64,000 nucleotides of DNA from Onchocerca volvulus (taxonomy: Eukaryota; Nematoda; Chromadorea; Rhabditida; Onchocercidae). The DNA lies in the NCBI GenBank assembly GCA_000499405.2, contig HG738140.1:6085386-6149385 (forward strand). Reading direction: 5' to 3'. The position numbers and the translations under genes are program-made. Shown here one piece after another: positions 26,801-39,500 of the stretch; position 1 is the first letter of the stretch; the number at the start of each line of letters is the position of its first letter. The notes under the pieces were generated by a model. It had not been told where the DNA came from and did not search any database. It worked only from the letters and a program-made list of their open reading frames with translations.

Positions 26801-27763
26801 AATTTGTGTTAAATATTAAAAAATTTGAAATTTTAATCTAATTTTAATGAAATTTTTTATGTTTTAGCACGGACAGACAGCATTAATGTTAGCTGTTTCT
26901 CATGGCAAAATTAATACGACAAAGCTATTGATCGATTGTCATGCTGACCTTAATATACAGGTTTGATCGATCATTATGTACCAAATTAAAACGAGTAGTT
27001 TATTCGCAAATTTTCTCAATGTATTTTAAAGTTTTTGTTAATTAATTCAAAAATCATAAAGTCCAAAGATCGTACTATAATTTTCAAATTTATGAAATGA
27101 AATTAATTTTAGGATGAGGAAGGTTCTACAGCTTTAATGTGTGCTGCGGAACATGGCCATAAAGAAATCGTAAAATTATTACTTGTACAACCGGATATCG
27201 ATGCTTCACTTGCTGATTGTGTATATTTTTTTCTGTTATAAATATATTTTTAATTTATTCCTGACAAAAAATACATTTAAATTAATTCCCACTTATTGAT
27301 AACATTTAAAAAGTCAATAATCAATAAAAATCAAAAAATCAATCTTAACAAGTTTTTATATAATTTGTTGGTAATTTATTTTTTCAAACGCTTAAGAAAT
27401 TTAGAATTCGAACTTATCTGACAAATTTAAATTGAAATAACCAAATATAGGGAGATATTTTGAAGTCAACAATAAACATTATGCAAGAAACATATTGCAG
27501 AAGAAGCGATTGTCTTGATTCTAGAAACTCGTATTATTATTCATAAAATAGCTATAACTAGCTTTACGAATATATGCTCACAAGGCTGACATGAGCAATT
27601 AAATTCATTAAAAAAAATTATACATTAAGCAATATTTTAGGATAGTTCAACAGCCTTGTCGATTGCGGTAGAAAATGGCCATCGTGATATTGGTCTTCTG
27701 ATATATGGCCATCTGAATCATGCATTAAAACAAAACCAAAAAAAGATTGAATCAAGTTCTTGA
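14368..27763 (+). CDS. vab-19: VAB-19 / KANK family protein (KN motif, coiled coil, ankyrin repeats)
   Basis: Twenty-four exons keep frame and give 1283 residues: 14368-14520, 15072-15199, 15782-15960, 17482-17568, 17775-17828, 18836-18954, 19358-19666, 20018-20178, 20659-20802, 21293-21476, 21952-22177, 22515-22701, 23202-23413, 23791-23987, 24176-24478, 24963-25154, 25313-25491, 25647-25797, 25933-26082, 26300-26398, 26551-26664, 26868-26960, 27113-27220 and 27641-27763. Residues 21-43 form the KN motif ([19 protein letters not shown]), the hallmark of KANK proteins. A serine-rich disordered middle follows, then a charged coiled-coil stretch near 445-506. The last 180 residues hold five ankyrin repeats ([51 protein letters not shown] and others). 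In C. elegans VAB-19 sits at epidermal attachment structures and links them to actin; the same role is inferred here. A TTTTACCAG site 16 bases before the ATG could accept a spliced leader. Confidence 0.9.
14790..14836 (+). repeat. (CTA)n microsatellite in vab-19 intron 1
   Basis: A nearly perfect run of about 15 CTA triplets lies in the first intron of vab-19, between the KN-motif exon and exon 2. It is likely length-polymorphic. Confidence 0.9.
22802..22886 (+). repeat. Nested intronic hairpins in vab-19 intron 12
   Basis: CAAGCGAC (22802-22809) pairs perfectly with GTCGCTTG (22858-22865). Inside it AGAATAAC (22816-22823) pairs with GTTATTCT (22843-22850). A second hairpin, GCGGAG (22865-22870) with CTCCGC (22881-22886), follows directly. 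The block is GC-richer than the surrounding intron. Confidence 0.6.
23110..23171 (+). repeat. 31-bp tandem duplication upstream of vab-19 exon 13
   Basis: Units 23110-23140 and 23141-23171 are identical except for one A/C difference, so the duplication is recent. It ends about 30 bases before the exon 13 acceptor at 23201, in the zone where branch and polypyrimidine signals sit. Confidence 0.8.
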
Positions 27764-30700
27764 AATCACGCTCATCATCAGATTACCCATCCGATAGCTC
27801 ATCATTTTTATCTAATGAATTATTAGCAGATAATATGCTGCTTGATAGCCTATTTATGATAATAGAATTAAAATCATATAGAAAATTATAATTTTAAATA
27901 ATTCAAACAAAAATTGCCAAATTTTTTATCGAAATTATGATTAAATTCATTGATTCATTCATTATTCGGATGGAAATAATATCGAAAAAATCGATTTAAA
28001 CAGTTAAATTATTGTGATAAATCGGAAGATTTGTTCAATATTGGTTTTTGTTATTTTTCTGTACGAATTTCGACCACAAATAAATGACCACTTAGTTACT
28101 CACTTAGTTTATTTATTTTATTTTATTTTATTTTTTCAATTAAAACTGTATAATGCGCATTTGTATAGACTAAACTGAAACGACATGTGCAATTTGAATT
28201 TGCAAAATAATATTTCGATGCATCTCCGGGAATAAAAGTTCAGCTTCATACTTGTACTTTGAAATTATCCTAATATGTTTTGATTTTCATTGAAAACGAA
28301 TCCGAACAATTTAAATTATATCACATATTTGCAATAATTTTATATATTAGCAAAACTGGGTTAAAAATAAACTTGAAAAAGAATGCAACTAGATTTTTAT
28401 AACATAAAAAACCGGAATTTTAAAGGAAGGAATAATTCTCAATGGTGGTATTTAAGTAATTGAATTATTGATAAACCGTTAATCACAATGATTACTAATA
28501 TAATTACCTTAAAGTACTAATTTAATTTACATTTTAACATACTAGTTTTTGACTCCATTTATATATTTCTCCAAATTTCAAACATTTGTTTTGAATAATC
28601 TTGATTATTTTTAACATTGCAATGATTTATAAAAAATGCAATGTCATCTGAAATGTAGCAGAAATATTTTTATATCATCATTAACTTCATTAAAAAATTT
28701 CAAAAACCAATATTTTCAAGTTTCATATCACTTCCGCTTCATGAAATTTATACAAACTTTTTCTGGGAAGCAAATGCGACAAGGCTATTTGTTCGATTGA
28801 TATTTGATTTGTTCCATTGAGTGACAAGAATTAAAAAAGGGACAGCATATAAGTTATAAAAGTATTAAAATAAGAACTTTAAGAAGGTATCAATTGATTT
28901 TGTAGCAAAGTAGCTGCAAAAGAAAAGTTTATAATTGAACTGTTTGGAAAGGAAAGTAATACTGTTCCAAAAAAATTGTTACTAAGTTTTGCTATAAGTT
29001 TGTTAAGTTCCGAAAATTGCTATTAAATATACTTATATTGTTGCTTAAAACTTCATTAGAACTATGATAAAAAAAAAAAAAATTACAAAGTTTGCTTAGA
29101 TTTTGTCGTCAAGAAGAGAATAAGTAAATATTTAAAAAAAAAAACGATTAAACATTTATTTACTCGTTTTTCTTTTTTTTTTTCACTTGAAAAAAAAAAA
29201 GAAATTAAGCTGAAGTAAATTCGTTAGAAATTTTTGAAATTAGCAGACTGGGATGATTAGGTTGGCACTAAGCTATACCGGATGATATAGAGGTATTGGT
29301 AAAGATATGATTTCAAAGAATACAGATATAGATGGTACCAAGTATTACCAGGTATACAAAACTTAAAATGAAGGTGGAGAATATGAGGTAGAGGAAAGGA
29401 GCAAAATTGATAAGCGTTGTCGAATCGTTCAGTAAACATTTGAGTTTTCAGTTAAGTTTGACTTTTTCAATGTCATCTCGATTCTGACTTGGTGACACTC
29501 TGATTTATAATGTAATGGCGATGAAAAATTGAGTAAATAAAGAGGATTGTGGAGGACAGATATGCAACATATCGATGAGGTTAGTTAGATATACATCAAA
29601 TCACACCTGTGCTGATGATATCCATTCAATCTACACCTGACACTAACATTTCGCATAAAAACTTACCTTTTCTCTGCAATCTCTAGAAATGTACTCAAAG
29701 TAAGGAATTGCTAACAACCTGGCAAAATGGTGACAGTTATTTGAGAACTAACTCCATCATCATTCAATCGCTTTTTTTTCATCATTCCAATGCTCTCCGA
29801 TTACGGATTCTGTCAACAAAACAGCAAGAATTGTCGATTCTATCATATTTATCTAAAGCAATCAGCAATCAACAGCAGCAATGACAGTCAGTCAGCTCGT
29901 TAGTCAATCAATCATACTGATCCTGAAATTCTCGAATCCTCAAATTCGGTGCTGAAATTCCCGAATTTCTGATCTTATTGTTGAAATAACAGATTGTTAT
30001 AGAGATGAAACTATCGACCCTGTTTATTTTTGGACTTGTTTTAATGATGATGGGACACGGGATAAGGCAAGATGTTGGCATAGCTGAACATAATGATGAT
30101 TAGGCTCATTAATTTAGAGCCTAATCAATTTGTTCAGAATTTCAGCCGTGCTACATTAGGCCATCTCTCGGGTATCCGATCTTCTGCTCTACAAATTTCA
30201 ACTATTTCTTCCTTTTCTTCTAATTGCTCATGTTATTTGTTTATCAATGGGATACTCAAGATCCCAGATATCAGGTATGATATTAATGAAACAAAGAGAA
30301 TTAGTCTAATAAGCTTAAATTCTGTAGTTCTAATAATTTAAGGTTTTTTAAGCCACTTGCAAATTACAGTTACTAATTATTACATTTTTTAAATAGCTTT
30401 AAATACATTTTCCTAAACAGTGATAAAGCTCAATTAATGTTTGAAATAAAATTTAGTAGGTTTTTTTCACAGATGAAAGAGAAAATTAAAATTTCAAGGT
30501 TAGCATTTCAATATAAAGTTTGAAGTTATTTGATAAAAATTCTTGTTTGATTTTATCAATATCCGATGAAGTTTTTCAATCCATTAATCAACTAAGAAAA
30601 TCATATAAAGGGATATTTCAGGAGTATAAATGCAAAATCATAAACATGGAAATGCTATGGCTTGATAAAAAAAAATAAAAAAAAAAAAAAAAGAATCAGC

Positions 30701-31007
30701 AAGAAAAAATATGGATTCAACAATTTTTGAGGAAAATTATGCTATCTTTTTTTGTATACAAAATATATATGTCTCAAAGAATACTACAATAAATCTATTG
30801 TAGTTGAGAATATAAAAAATACAAGAAAAACTGATTGATTTAAATCAACTTATTGGCTTTTACATAATATAAATTTACTCTTTTAAATCCATAATCACAA
30901 ATATGATGCCATAATTGAAAGATGGGATACAAAGTAATATACAGGAATTATGAAATACAAATTAATGTGAAAGCGTTTGGGAAATTTGAAATACATTTAA
31001 ATGGATG
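27764..31007. other. Intergenic between vab-19 and the convergent cysteine-rich gene
   Basis: The first part is the vab-19 3' flank; an AATAAA lies at 28079-28084. A TTTTA-type simple repeat sits near 28110-28135. About 29240-30290 is less AT-rich than its surroundings and contains a short signal-peptide-like frame at 30005-30103. The remainder is A/T-rich without coding character. Confidence 0.5.
30005..30103 (+). CDS. Candidate short secreted peptide or first exon
   Basis: A 32-codon frame begins MKLSTLFIFGLVLMMMGHG, a typical signal-peptide pattern of a lysine, a hydrophobic core and a small residue before the presumed cleavage site. It continues into a short acidic tail ending at TAG. 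It lies in a compositionally distinct island. A GC-type donor inside it (AAG|GCAAGA, intron from about 30067) could join in frame to 30147 and extend the product by about 45 residues up to a GT donor near 30273. No family is recognised. A chance frame remains possible. Confidence 0.3.
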   Translation: MKLSTLFIFGLVLMMMGHGIRQDVGIAEHNDD

Positions 31008-34000
31008 CTATCTTCTTTCCTCACCACTTTCATCGTCCACTTTCACTTTTGCAAGTTCATCAACAGGTAAATAAGGGAATTGAAATACTTTGGCACCTTG
31101 CTCACAGCTATGATCCCAAGATTTGTCCGCATTTAGATCCACTGTTACTACTTCATTCGATTCCTGATTATTTTTCTTGGTACCATAGTTACTGCTTGCA
31201 ATACGGACCGAGAATCGTACATCACTCAGATCAACCCGAACATTGGGTAAACATATCTCATATGCTGTCAACCAATGAAATTTGGCACGAGGAGCTGGAC
31301 AACACTTATCCTGAAAATACAAGAAACAAAACGGAATAAAAATAGTTCATTTTTTTCATTTTTCTTCTTAATTTTTTTTTTTAATAACTTCGCAGAAAAT
31401 TCTTTAAAAGTTTAAATTATTTTCTTATTTCTCTATCTCTTTCTATCATCTTTCTTCCTTTCCTTTTGTTAAACAAGTTTATCTTTCAGAATCCTTCGAA
31501 AATTGCACGTTTTTAACGGAAATATTTGATTATCTATAATCAATTAATGAAAAATTAAAAAAATAGATACATTTTCGAACTAATATCGTGTTGAATATTT
31601 ATAATTATAAGGAAAAACTAACATCATCTTGTACAAATTTGTAGTAGCAACAACGACTAAATGCATCGCCGGCAGTGTTAATTGCTTTACTATCATTCAA
31701 ACAACATTTATATTTAGCCTAAAAGTACAAAATGTCAAAATTAAAATATCATTGAACAAAACGAAAAATTTATTTTCACAAAATCATTTTAAAAAGCATC
31801 ATTTATCCATCCAAACTGATAATACTGTTAGTATTCGTCTAATATCAATGTCATAATGTTGATATAAAATTAATTTGTTTTTAAAAAAACATGCCAAACT
31901 TACTAATAAATTTTCAGTAATTGAACTTAGACATAAATAAATCTACTTAGAATAAACAATTTTTATAAATTGATACAATTCTTTCTTACAAACTTTAATT
32001 TTCTAAAAATTTGATTCAATATTTAGAATAAAAAAAAAAAAAAAGAAAACAAACCTGAAGAAATTTCTGCATGCAACACAATTCAGTAGTAGCATTTGTG
32101 CAATGTTCTGGCATGCATAAATCCGTCAAGTAAATTCCTTTATCACAACATTTGCTCATCCTATCAGCACCCAATCTTTTTTTCTGAATGATTAAAATGG
32201 ACTTATGCAATAATTATTCGTCAATATTTAAATATTTTCAGAATTTTATCAGTAAAAAAAAAACTATTTAGAAAAAATTTCAGGCTTTTTTTGAAATTTT
32301 TTTTTTCAAAAAAATTTCACGCTTTTTTGAAAAATTTTTTTTTTTTAATTTTTTTTTTTTTTAATATTTGCACATGAAAAATGTTTGTTACCTGTTCAAT
32401 GCATATTTTATCTGTAAAGGCAGCGCATGGTACTTGATAGTCGAATAGAATTGTCGGTTGTTCTGGAGGTTCTGTACCCAAGATTTGCGTCTGAAAATTC
32501 AACAATTTTTTAAAATGAAATTTCAAAGCTTCAACATCTTTTGAAAATTATAAATTCATTCATTGATATGAATACATGATGCATTTTTAAAAGTTAATCT
32601 AAAATTGAATCTGTCCCAAAAAATTAGTTCAATCTTCATTGCTTGTGTTATTTACGATTTATAAAACAGAAAAAAAAAAAACCAGGTGATATGTTAAAAG
32701 TCTATGCTTTATCCCCAAGCAGGTGAAATATTAGATAATCGGAAAATATGTTGCCTAATTTGTTTCCTAAACTCTTCAAAAAGTAGCTGCTTCTTTGACT
32801 GACCTTATTTTGATAGATAAAATTCAAAGAATGTAGATATTCAAAAAAATTAATGTAATTCCAACCCTTTGAGTTGGAGCAGGTGTTATTTCACTATCCA
32901 TCGGCAAATAATCATAATCGTCATACAAAGACGATGTTTTCGTTGTTGGATTAATGGAATCAAAAGATACTGGCGTTGTCATTGAATAATCTAAAAATGA
33001 ATTCTTCAAAGATAATATTGAACACCAGATAAATGAGCTATAACATTAATGATCCATTCTGGACTATTATTATTACTATTATTTGTCACAGTAACCCATT
33101 CCGCCACTACCACTGTTACTACAACCTTCCACAGTTACCCATCGCGGTGGCACCACTATTACTATCATCCACAGTATTCCATCCTGTTGGCACTACTGTT
33201 ACTACCTCTTTCTACAGTAATGTAGCCTGTTTATTATTGCTAATATCATCTTCTACAGTAATCCTTCCTGGTGCCTACCATTAATACTTCTACCTTTTAC
33301 ATTTTTTATCATTACTGTATAAAAGTAATTCATTTTTGACCTACCTGAAGAGCTAACATTATTGATACAAATGATATCGAAATAACAACATAATTTTTTG
33401 ATTCTACATAGTATGTTATGATAATATTTGAAGGAATAAATTTTCTCAGTGATCAAAATTATCAGAAAGTTTTTGGAACTAACTTTGAACATATTGCTGA
33501 TGATGTGGTGGAGCCTTAAATTGTCTCCAATTGCTGCTGTCTCCTTGATCAACCAGACGTCGACGTTCTTCATCACCATTTACATCAGTATAAAGTTGGC
33601 CTTTCATTTTTTGTTCTTGCAATCTTAATTGTTCTTCAGTTCTTCTTCTGAATTCTTCGTTTCTTCTTTGTTCTTCGGCTCTTCTCTCGACTTCCTGCAA
33701 ATTAAATAATCTCGATGCAATTTTTTTTCCTGCCAATACTTGCTAAATTCTTGATGCTATTTATTTCATATTTTACTCAAATGAAATAAATCGCATTAAG
33801 AATTCTTTTAAATGGAACTTTTTTGATAAAAATCAAAAACATTTCTTATTTCAGCAAATTCTAACTGAAAATTTTCAACGATTTCAAGAATACGCAAAGG
33901 ATATTTAAGAAGTTTTAAGGAATCACTTGTTGGTAAAGTCTTTGTCGTTCCTGATATTGTCGTTCTTCATGCTGTCGTCGTATTTCTTGCAATCGTAGTT

Positions 34001-35011
34001 GCTCTTCAGCCCTCCTACGTTCCTCTTCTTGTTGCCGAATTTTCAGTCGATGTTCCTGTTGTATGCGCAATTGTTCCAAAGCTTCTTCATACTTTTCTTT
34101 CTCTTTTCTCTCGTTTTGTTCACGTAATTTTTGCTGTTTTTTCCGTTGCTCTCGACGATATTGTTGCTCTTTTATCCGTTGCTGTTGTTGTTCACAATCT
34201 TGACTTTCATTTTGACTCATTTGACTGGAGAATGGATGTGATCCATTCAATACTCTCCAATCACTTTCTCTCGAGATGTTATTATCCGGTCCAATCATAA
34301 CTCTTCGTTGATTGCTTTCAATTCTTAAATATCAAAACAAGAAGAAAAAAAGAAGAAAAAAACAAAGAAGGAAAAAATCACTTGTTTTGTAACTCAATTG
34401 AAAGTGAGAAATTAACGAAATAGTAAAATACAATCATAAAAGAAATAATGCACTATATGCTTTAAAAAGCTTTCTTTGAATAATATTATATAGCTTGAAA
34501 GATTATGATGTTGTTATAAATCAGAATAAAAAGAAGATAAGGAGATTGATGGACATAGCTAGAAAGATTTCTTCATTTTAACTTCTGATTTGCTGTTTTT
34601 TTGAGATTGTTGAAAATCCTACTTACTTTTAAATTCTCGTTAAATTCATTTTCATCGCTTCCTTCAAAATATTTTTGGTGGAAACTAATTTTATAACAAA
34701 ATTTGATCTAATCTTAAATTTCAAATGATAGAATTTAACATTCATATTGAAAAATATTACTTCGGTTGTGTTTGCTGCGAAGTTCGTTTTTTAGACATTG
34801 ATATTCGCTGCTGTTGTTGTGATTTAGCGCCACTTATCACCATCTTTTGATTTGAGTGATCATCAGAAGTTCTTTCATATTCTTTACGCATTGGAGATAT
34901 TGTATTAGTTCGCAGTGAAAAGCGTTCATGATCAGGTGCAATATCATGTTGGCGATCCGAATTTACTTTATGTCTCTTATCATTTTGTCGATATATCACT
35001 GCTTTGATGAA
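31008..35011 (-). CDS. Coiled-coil plus cysteine-pair-rich protein, 5' end missing
   Basis: Eight exons keep frame in minus orientation: 35011-34761, 34323-33927, 33694-33484, 32990-32866, 32490-32392, 32183-32055, 31718-31623 and 31310-31008, giving at least 536 residues. The first half is hydrophilic. From about residue 140 there is a long stretch of E, Q and R heptad-like sequence (QEEERRRAEEQLRLQE, RRRTEEQLRLQE), expected to form a coiled coil or single alpha helix. An acidic, proline/threonine-rich linker follows. The C-terminal 200 residues carry repeated vicinal cysteines (SKCCDKG, ELCCMQ, YKCCLND, SRCCYYKF, DKCCPAP), which suggests a disulfide-rich extracellular module like nematode-specific cysteine domains such as the DB module. 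The family is not identified. The first coding exon, possibly with a signal peptide, was not found. Confidence 0.65.
33088..33259. repeat. Minisatellite, about 40-43 bp x 5, in an intron
   Basis: Five spaced copies anchored on ACAGT at 33088, 33131, 33171, 33214 and 33255, with similar surrounding words (CACTACTGTTACTAC, CCATCCTGTTGGC). It lies in the intron between the coiled-coil and linker exons of the minus-strand cysteine-rich gene and is more GC-rich than other introns here. Confidence 0.7.
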
Positions 35012-36529
35012 CTGAAATTTTCTGGAACTAGAAGAAATTTAAAAAGTAAATTATTTCGCAAGAAAATTGCGATAGTTGGTTGAAGTTGAAACTGAGCTAG
35101 AATTTTTCGGAAAAAGTAGTTTTTTTTTTTCGATAATTGGTCATAAAACTTGATGAAAATAAAAAGCATCAAGAAATAAATTTTTCATTTTACTTAGCTA
35201 GTTGTAGCTACTGGTTTATAATCATAATGATTCTCCTTTTCTTCCACTACTTTTCCCCAACATATCATCATGATAAATGATTTGGAATTAAAGACATAAA
35301 GTGAAACATAGCAGAGGATCTTTGTTTTGATAGAATTTGTAGTAACCAGAATTTCTGTGGTATAAATCCAAAATAAGCATATTAAATCTTTTCGGGTTTT
35401 TTCTCGATAACCGAAAAGCGAATACAAAACAATTCGGATCAGATTTGACACAATTTGAACAATTAATCATCAGCCTAGTTTCCTTAATTTTATTGTCAAA
35501 CTTTCTAAACAAATCAATTACTCTTTTTCAACTTTTCTCACTGAGAATTAGCTTGTCAGCAAATGATTTTCTTGTTCACTTTCAACGTCTTTTCCTTTTT
35601 TCCAATTCCATTTCTTAACATTTACTAAAGATGATGAATTGAGCTGAGCATTAATGATTTAACCTTTTAGCATTTTGATGTATTCCTCGTTGACTCTGTT
35701 CAGTTAAAGATGTCTGTCTTTTTTAAATCTATCAAAAGTTGTCTATTTATTATTTAATGAAAATCCCTCATTAATAACAAAAAGGATACTTCAGAAAAAG
35801 TTAATATTCTTTCGTTCTCAAAACAGCTGAATGAAAGGAAGTATTATAATTCTTTTCGCGGATGGTTTGATCGTGAATATTTAACTAATAATTTTTTTCT
35901 CTCTATTAGTTTATCCTATTAATAATTTTCTTCACTCGACTTGCACAGGATATTTATTGGATTAATTGATTTCCATTAGAATAAATCTACTAATACCGAA
36001 AAAATCGAAATATCTTTTGGAATATAGATATGACGAAATAATCGTTTAATTGAAATTTGAAATATTTCTCAGATGAGTGAGTCATTTATTCATATATCGG
36101 CACAAAGACCTTTGTTCTATCATCTTTCAATCTGCTGATAGAGCTCATATGCGTTGTCTAAAATGGTTGTAAAACATGTTGTCTGAAATATTGGAAGGAC
36201 TAATGTTTGTATGTACGTAGTTTAAAAATATAATATTTTTCATTTTTCTCGAGAAACATTTCTTCACTTAATAAATTGATTATCTAACCTCATTAATCAG
36301 CACTAAAGAAATTCCTTGCTTCCTTTTCATAGTTAATGTCCGAAATAGATGTGATCTAAAAAGTCTGCTTAAGTTTATGCATAATATGACCTCATGTTTT
36401 ATTCAATCCCGCTTGTTTTGATTATGCACTTTAGAATTCTTAAAATCAGCTTCTGAAAATTCTGGAACATTTCAAGTCAGGAATTTTACTGAGAAAGTAA
36501 AATTTTTCAACAACCAATACTGATCGATT
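35012..36529. other. Upstream region of the cysteine-rich gene
   Basis: The missing first exon of the downstream minus-strand gene should lie here or beyond. Several minus-strand frames (for example 35194-35451) were tried, but none gives both a credible start and a donor in phase 0. No other feature is seen. Confidence 0.4.
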
Positions 36530-36535
36530 TTTATT
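36530..36535 (-). terminator. Polyadenylation signal overlapping the stop codon (SelP-like long form)
   Basis: In minus orientation the last codons run ACA TAATAAAA, so an AATAAA hexamer begins inside the stop codon of the long isoform. This supports 36534-36718 as a true terminal exon. Confidence 0.45.
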
Positions 36536-39500
36536 ATGTTTTGGCTTCATGCTGAAATACTCGCTTCCACTCCTGGTATAATTTAAACACATGCCTCCAA
36601 TCAGAAGATCTGTAACGGAGGTGACCATACTGTTCAAAAGATTCTGTTAATTTGAATAAGATCGATCGATCTTTCATTCTATGAAATACATCATCGTTTA
36701 ACTTTCTTCTCAAATAGACTAAATATGCTAACGTAGAACTTGTCATCTCTCACCATTGATGTTAAACATTTTAGTTTTGTCGTTCTTTCCTTAAATACCA
36801 AACTTTCTGAAGTATATTTCTTTCTTTTTTTTTCAATGTCCGCATAATATTTACTTTCTTAAAATACAGATTGCTTCTGCTTGCATTCAAGTTCTTCTAG
36901 TCCACTGTCATTGACATCAGCATTAATACACATATCATTTTGGTTATCTTTTTTCTATCATAGTTGCACTGATTCGTGATAAAATGGAATTTCAAAAAAA
37001 TTTTTGGATGATAATAAGCAGCTCATCTTGATGATAAAGCTCATTGCTTCAGCTCTTATCTGAGATTTTCTGCTTTATAAACTCCATACTTTATCTCTTC
37101 AGATTACAGGCAGATAATTTTCCATAAATTGTGATTTTCAGCTGAATGTGATGTACATATTCATCTCAGGCTAATCAGTCAAAAAAGTAAAGTCATAAGA
37201 AAGATAAAATCTGAAATGCTCGAACCAATTTTTGATAATCTCAGCGTACGTTACCTTTCTCTCCGAAAAATTTGGTTGCCATGAATGATTCAAAAATTCC
37301 GGATTTTTTCTTTTTCTACTACCACATTTTTTAGAGCGATGATATATATCGAAAAATGAACTCCGCTATTGTTTCTACTTTAATTAATCGTTTTTAACTC
37401 CACATCATTTGAATTTATATAAATGAAATTAATTTTGAATTCTAAAATTTGCTTACTTTTTGAAAGAGATAGCAAATTTATAACTTTGAAAGAATCTTAC
37501 GGTTTTTTTTGTTTTATCATTGAGTGTAGAATCAGCATAGGTTGTATCGATGGATTTCTGAGATATTAGCAGATTAGCTGGATTATATTGACACCAACCA
37601 CACTGAGCATAGTTGACAGCTAATTTCAATGCTCGGAGTGTATGTTCAGACTTTGTTGCATCACTTTTTGGATGTCGAATAAGGTTGGCTAAACGACCGC
37701 ATCTAGAAATGTTTGTTACAATAACTTCGAAAATATTGAGATGCAACATAAAGGTACAACTTTCCAAATCTGATCAAAAAGATATCAGTATAAACAATGC
37801 ATTTCTATTTATGCGGATTTCGACGTCTAGCAAGCTAAGATATTAAAAAATTTGAAAAAAAAAAATTTAAAAATAAATTTAAAGATTTTTTTTTCCAAAG
37901 CTTTCACTGTACTAAAATTTCTTTATTACTGTCAAATTCTTGAAATAAGAATTGAAGAAAATTCAGATTGAATACGTGGAATAATTTTTTACCGATCATA
38001 AATAAAATGATCATGAGCAGATCCTGAAAGTATGTTCCAGATTCGTTCATTTAATGATTCCATACCAATTGTAATACGAGAGAATTCTTTTCGATAGCGC
38101 TCGATCAGGCGAGAATTCGCACCGTACGGTGCTACAACAACAATCTTGATTTCCGGCAATGTTTCCATTATTGTTTGAAATCTAGAATTTAATTTTCTTG
38201 AGGAAAATCCAGAAATTCAACTTGGCAAAAAAAAAAAAAAAAAAAGATTTATAATGGAATATTTGAGAGGATTATCGTTAAAAAATAATTTAAAAATAAA
38301 TTTACTTCATCAATTGTTTGTGGCAATGTTCGCATTGCATAGGCATTAGTACTACTAATAGAACAAATCCTTTCGAATCTGCAACAATATTTTGACCATC
38401 CAATGTCCATGATTTTGTCTGATTGCATAATATCGGTGTACTCTACAAAAAAATATTAGCATTAATCGAGACAAATGTACACTTATTCTAAGTTTGAAAG
38501 AATATTTGTTGTAAAATTGCTCTGAATTTTGATTTCTTGATCTTAAGAATTCCACTTCATTTTATTCGTAATACTTTTTTTGATCAATTTACTATTCATA
38601 AATTTAATATGATTAGAATACTAAAGTACCAGTGTTTCAATCTATGCACTTATTTAACTCTTGAAAGGTTGATAATAGATCTATCAGATCAGATCAGTGC
38701 GATCACAATCAAAAACATTCATAACTTATGCTCCATTTCTCAAAAATCAGATCCGTAAAGAATGCTTAAATATTAAAAAAGTTGAAATCTTCACATCTCA
38801 AAAAATTTAGTAAAAAAATAGATTCTTGCCTGTTTTATTGCAAATCTGAACTTATTCTTCAGAAAAAAATTAAAATGAATATTATGAAAGTTTTTATCAA
38901 ATAGCAATAAAATGCCGGAAAATAGTTGATATCAAAATGTATCGATAATTTCAGTATTGTTACAAAATTATTAAGCAGTCAATTCATCATTGCTGTACTT
39001 TTGAAGAACGAAGCAATTCCGAACAAAAAAAAAGAAAAAAAAAAAAAAATTGAACCTTGCTGAAGAGAATGAATGAGCGTATAAAAAGTTGAAGGAAGAG
39101 AAGAAAGTTCATTGAATATGATGATGCTATTAGTTGATGATGAAGTGATAACAAAAATGCTTATGTAAGTTTAAAAAAGTTACGAAATGAAGAAGTTCTG
39201 TGAAATGTGACATCATCATATTCAATCTAAGCAAGATAAAGAATGTAAAGGAAATTTAACAAGACTCATATCGTATCAGTTTTGCTTAAGATGAAAAATG
39301 AAAAACTTTTATCAAAATTATGAGAACTTTGCAGTTCTAATTGCTGCTCATGCTTAATTATATAACATATACCATAAAAACTGGTCTTTTGACATCAATA
39401 TAAGATTATCAAATAAAACTGCCATTTAACAGTTTAAATTTTGGATATATTGAAAAATTCTTGAAATAACTTTTACCTTGACAACAGGTTTCGCAAATAT

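Noticed and set aside
31001..31339. Plus-strand frame of 112 codons
   Set aside because: Antisense shadow of the last exon of the cysteine-rich gene.
33345..33352. Eight-base micro-exon between TTAG and GTAGGT in the minus-strand cysteine-rich gene
   Set aside because: Including it breaks the phase match between exons 33694-33484 and 32990-32866, which join correctly without it.
35194..35512. Minus-strand frames considered as the first exon of the cysteine-rich gene
   Set aside because: No ATG-plus-donor combination ends in phase 0 with a convincing signal peptide.
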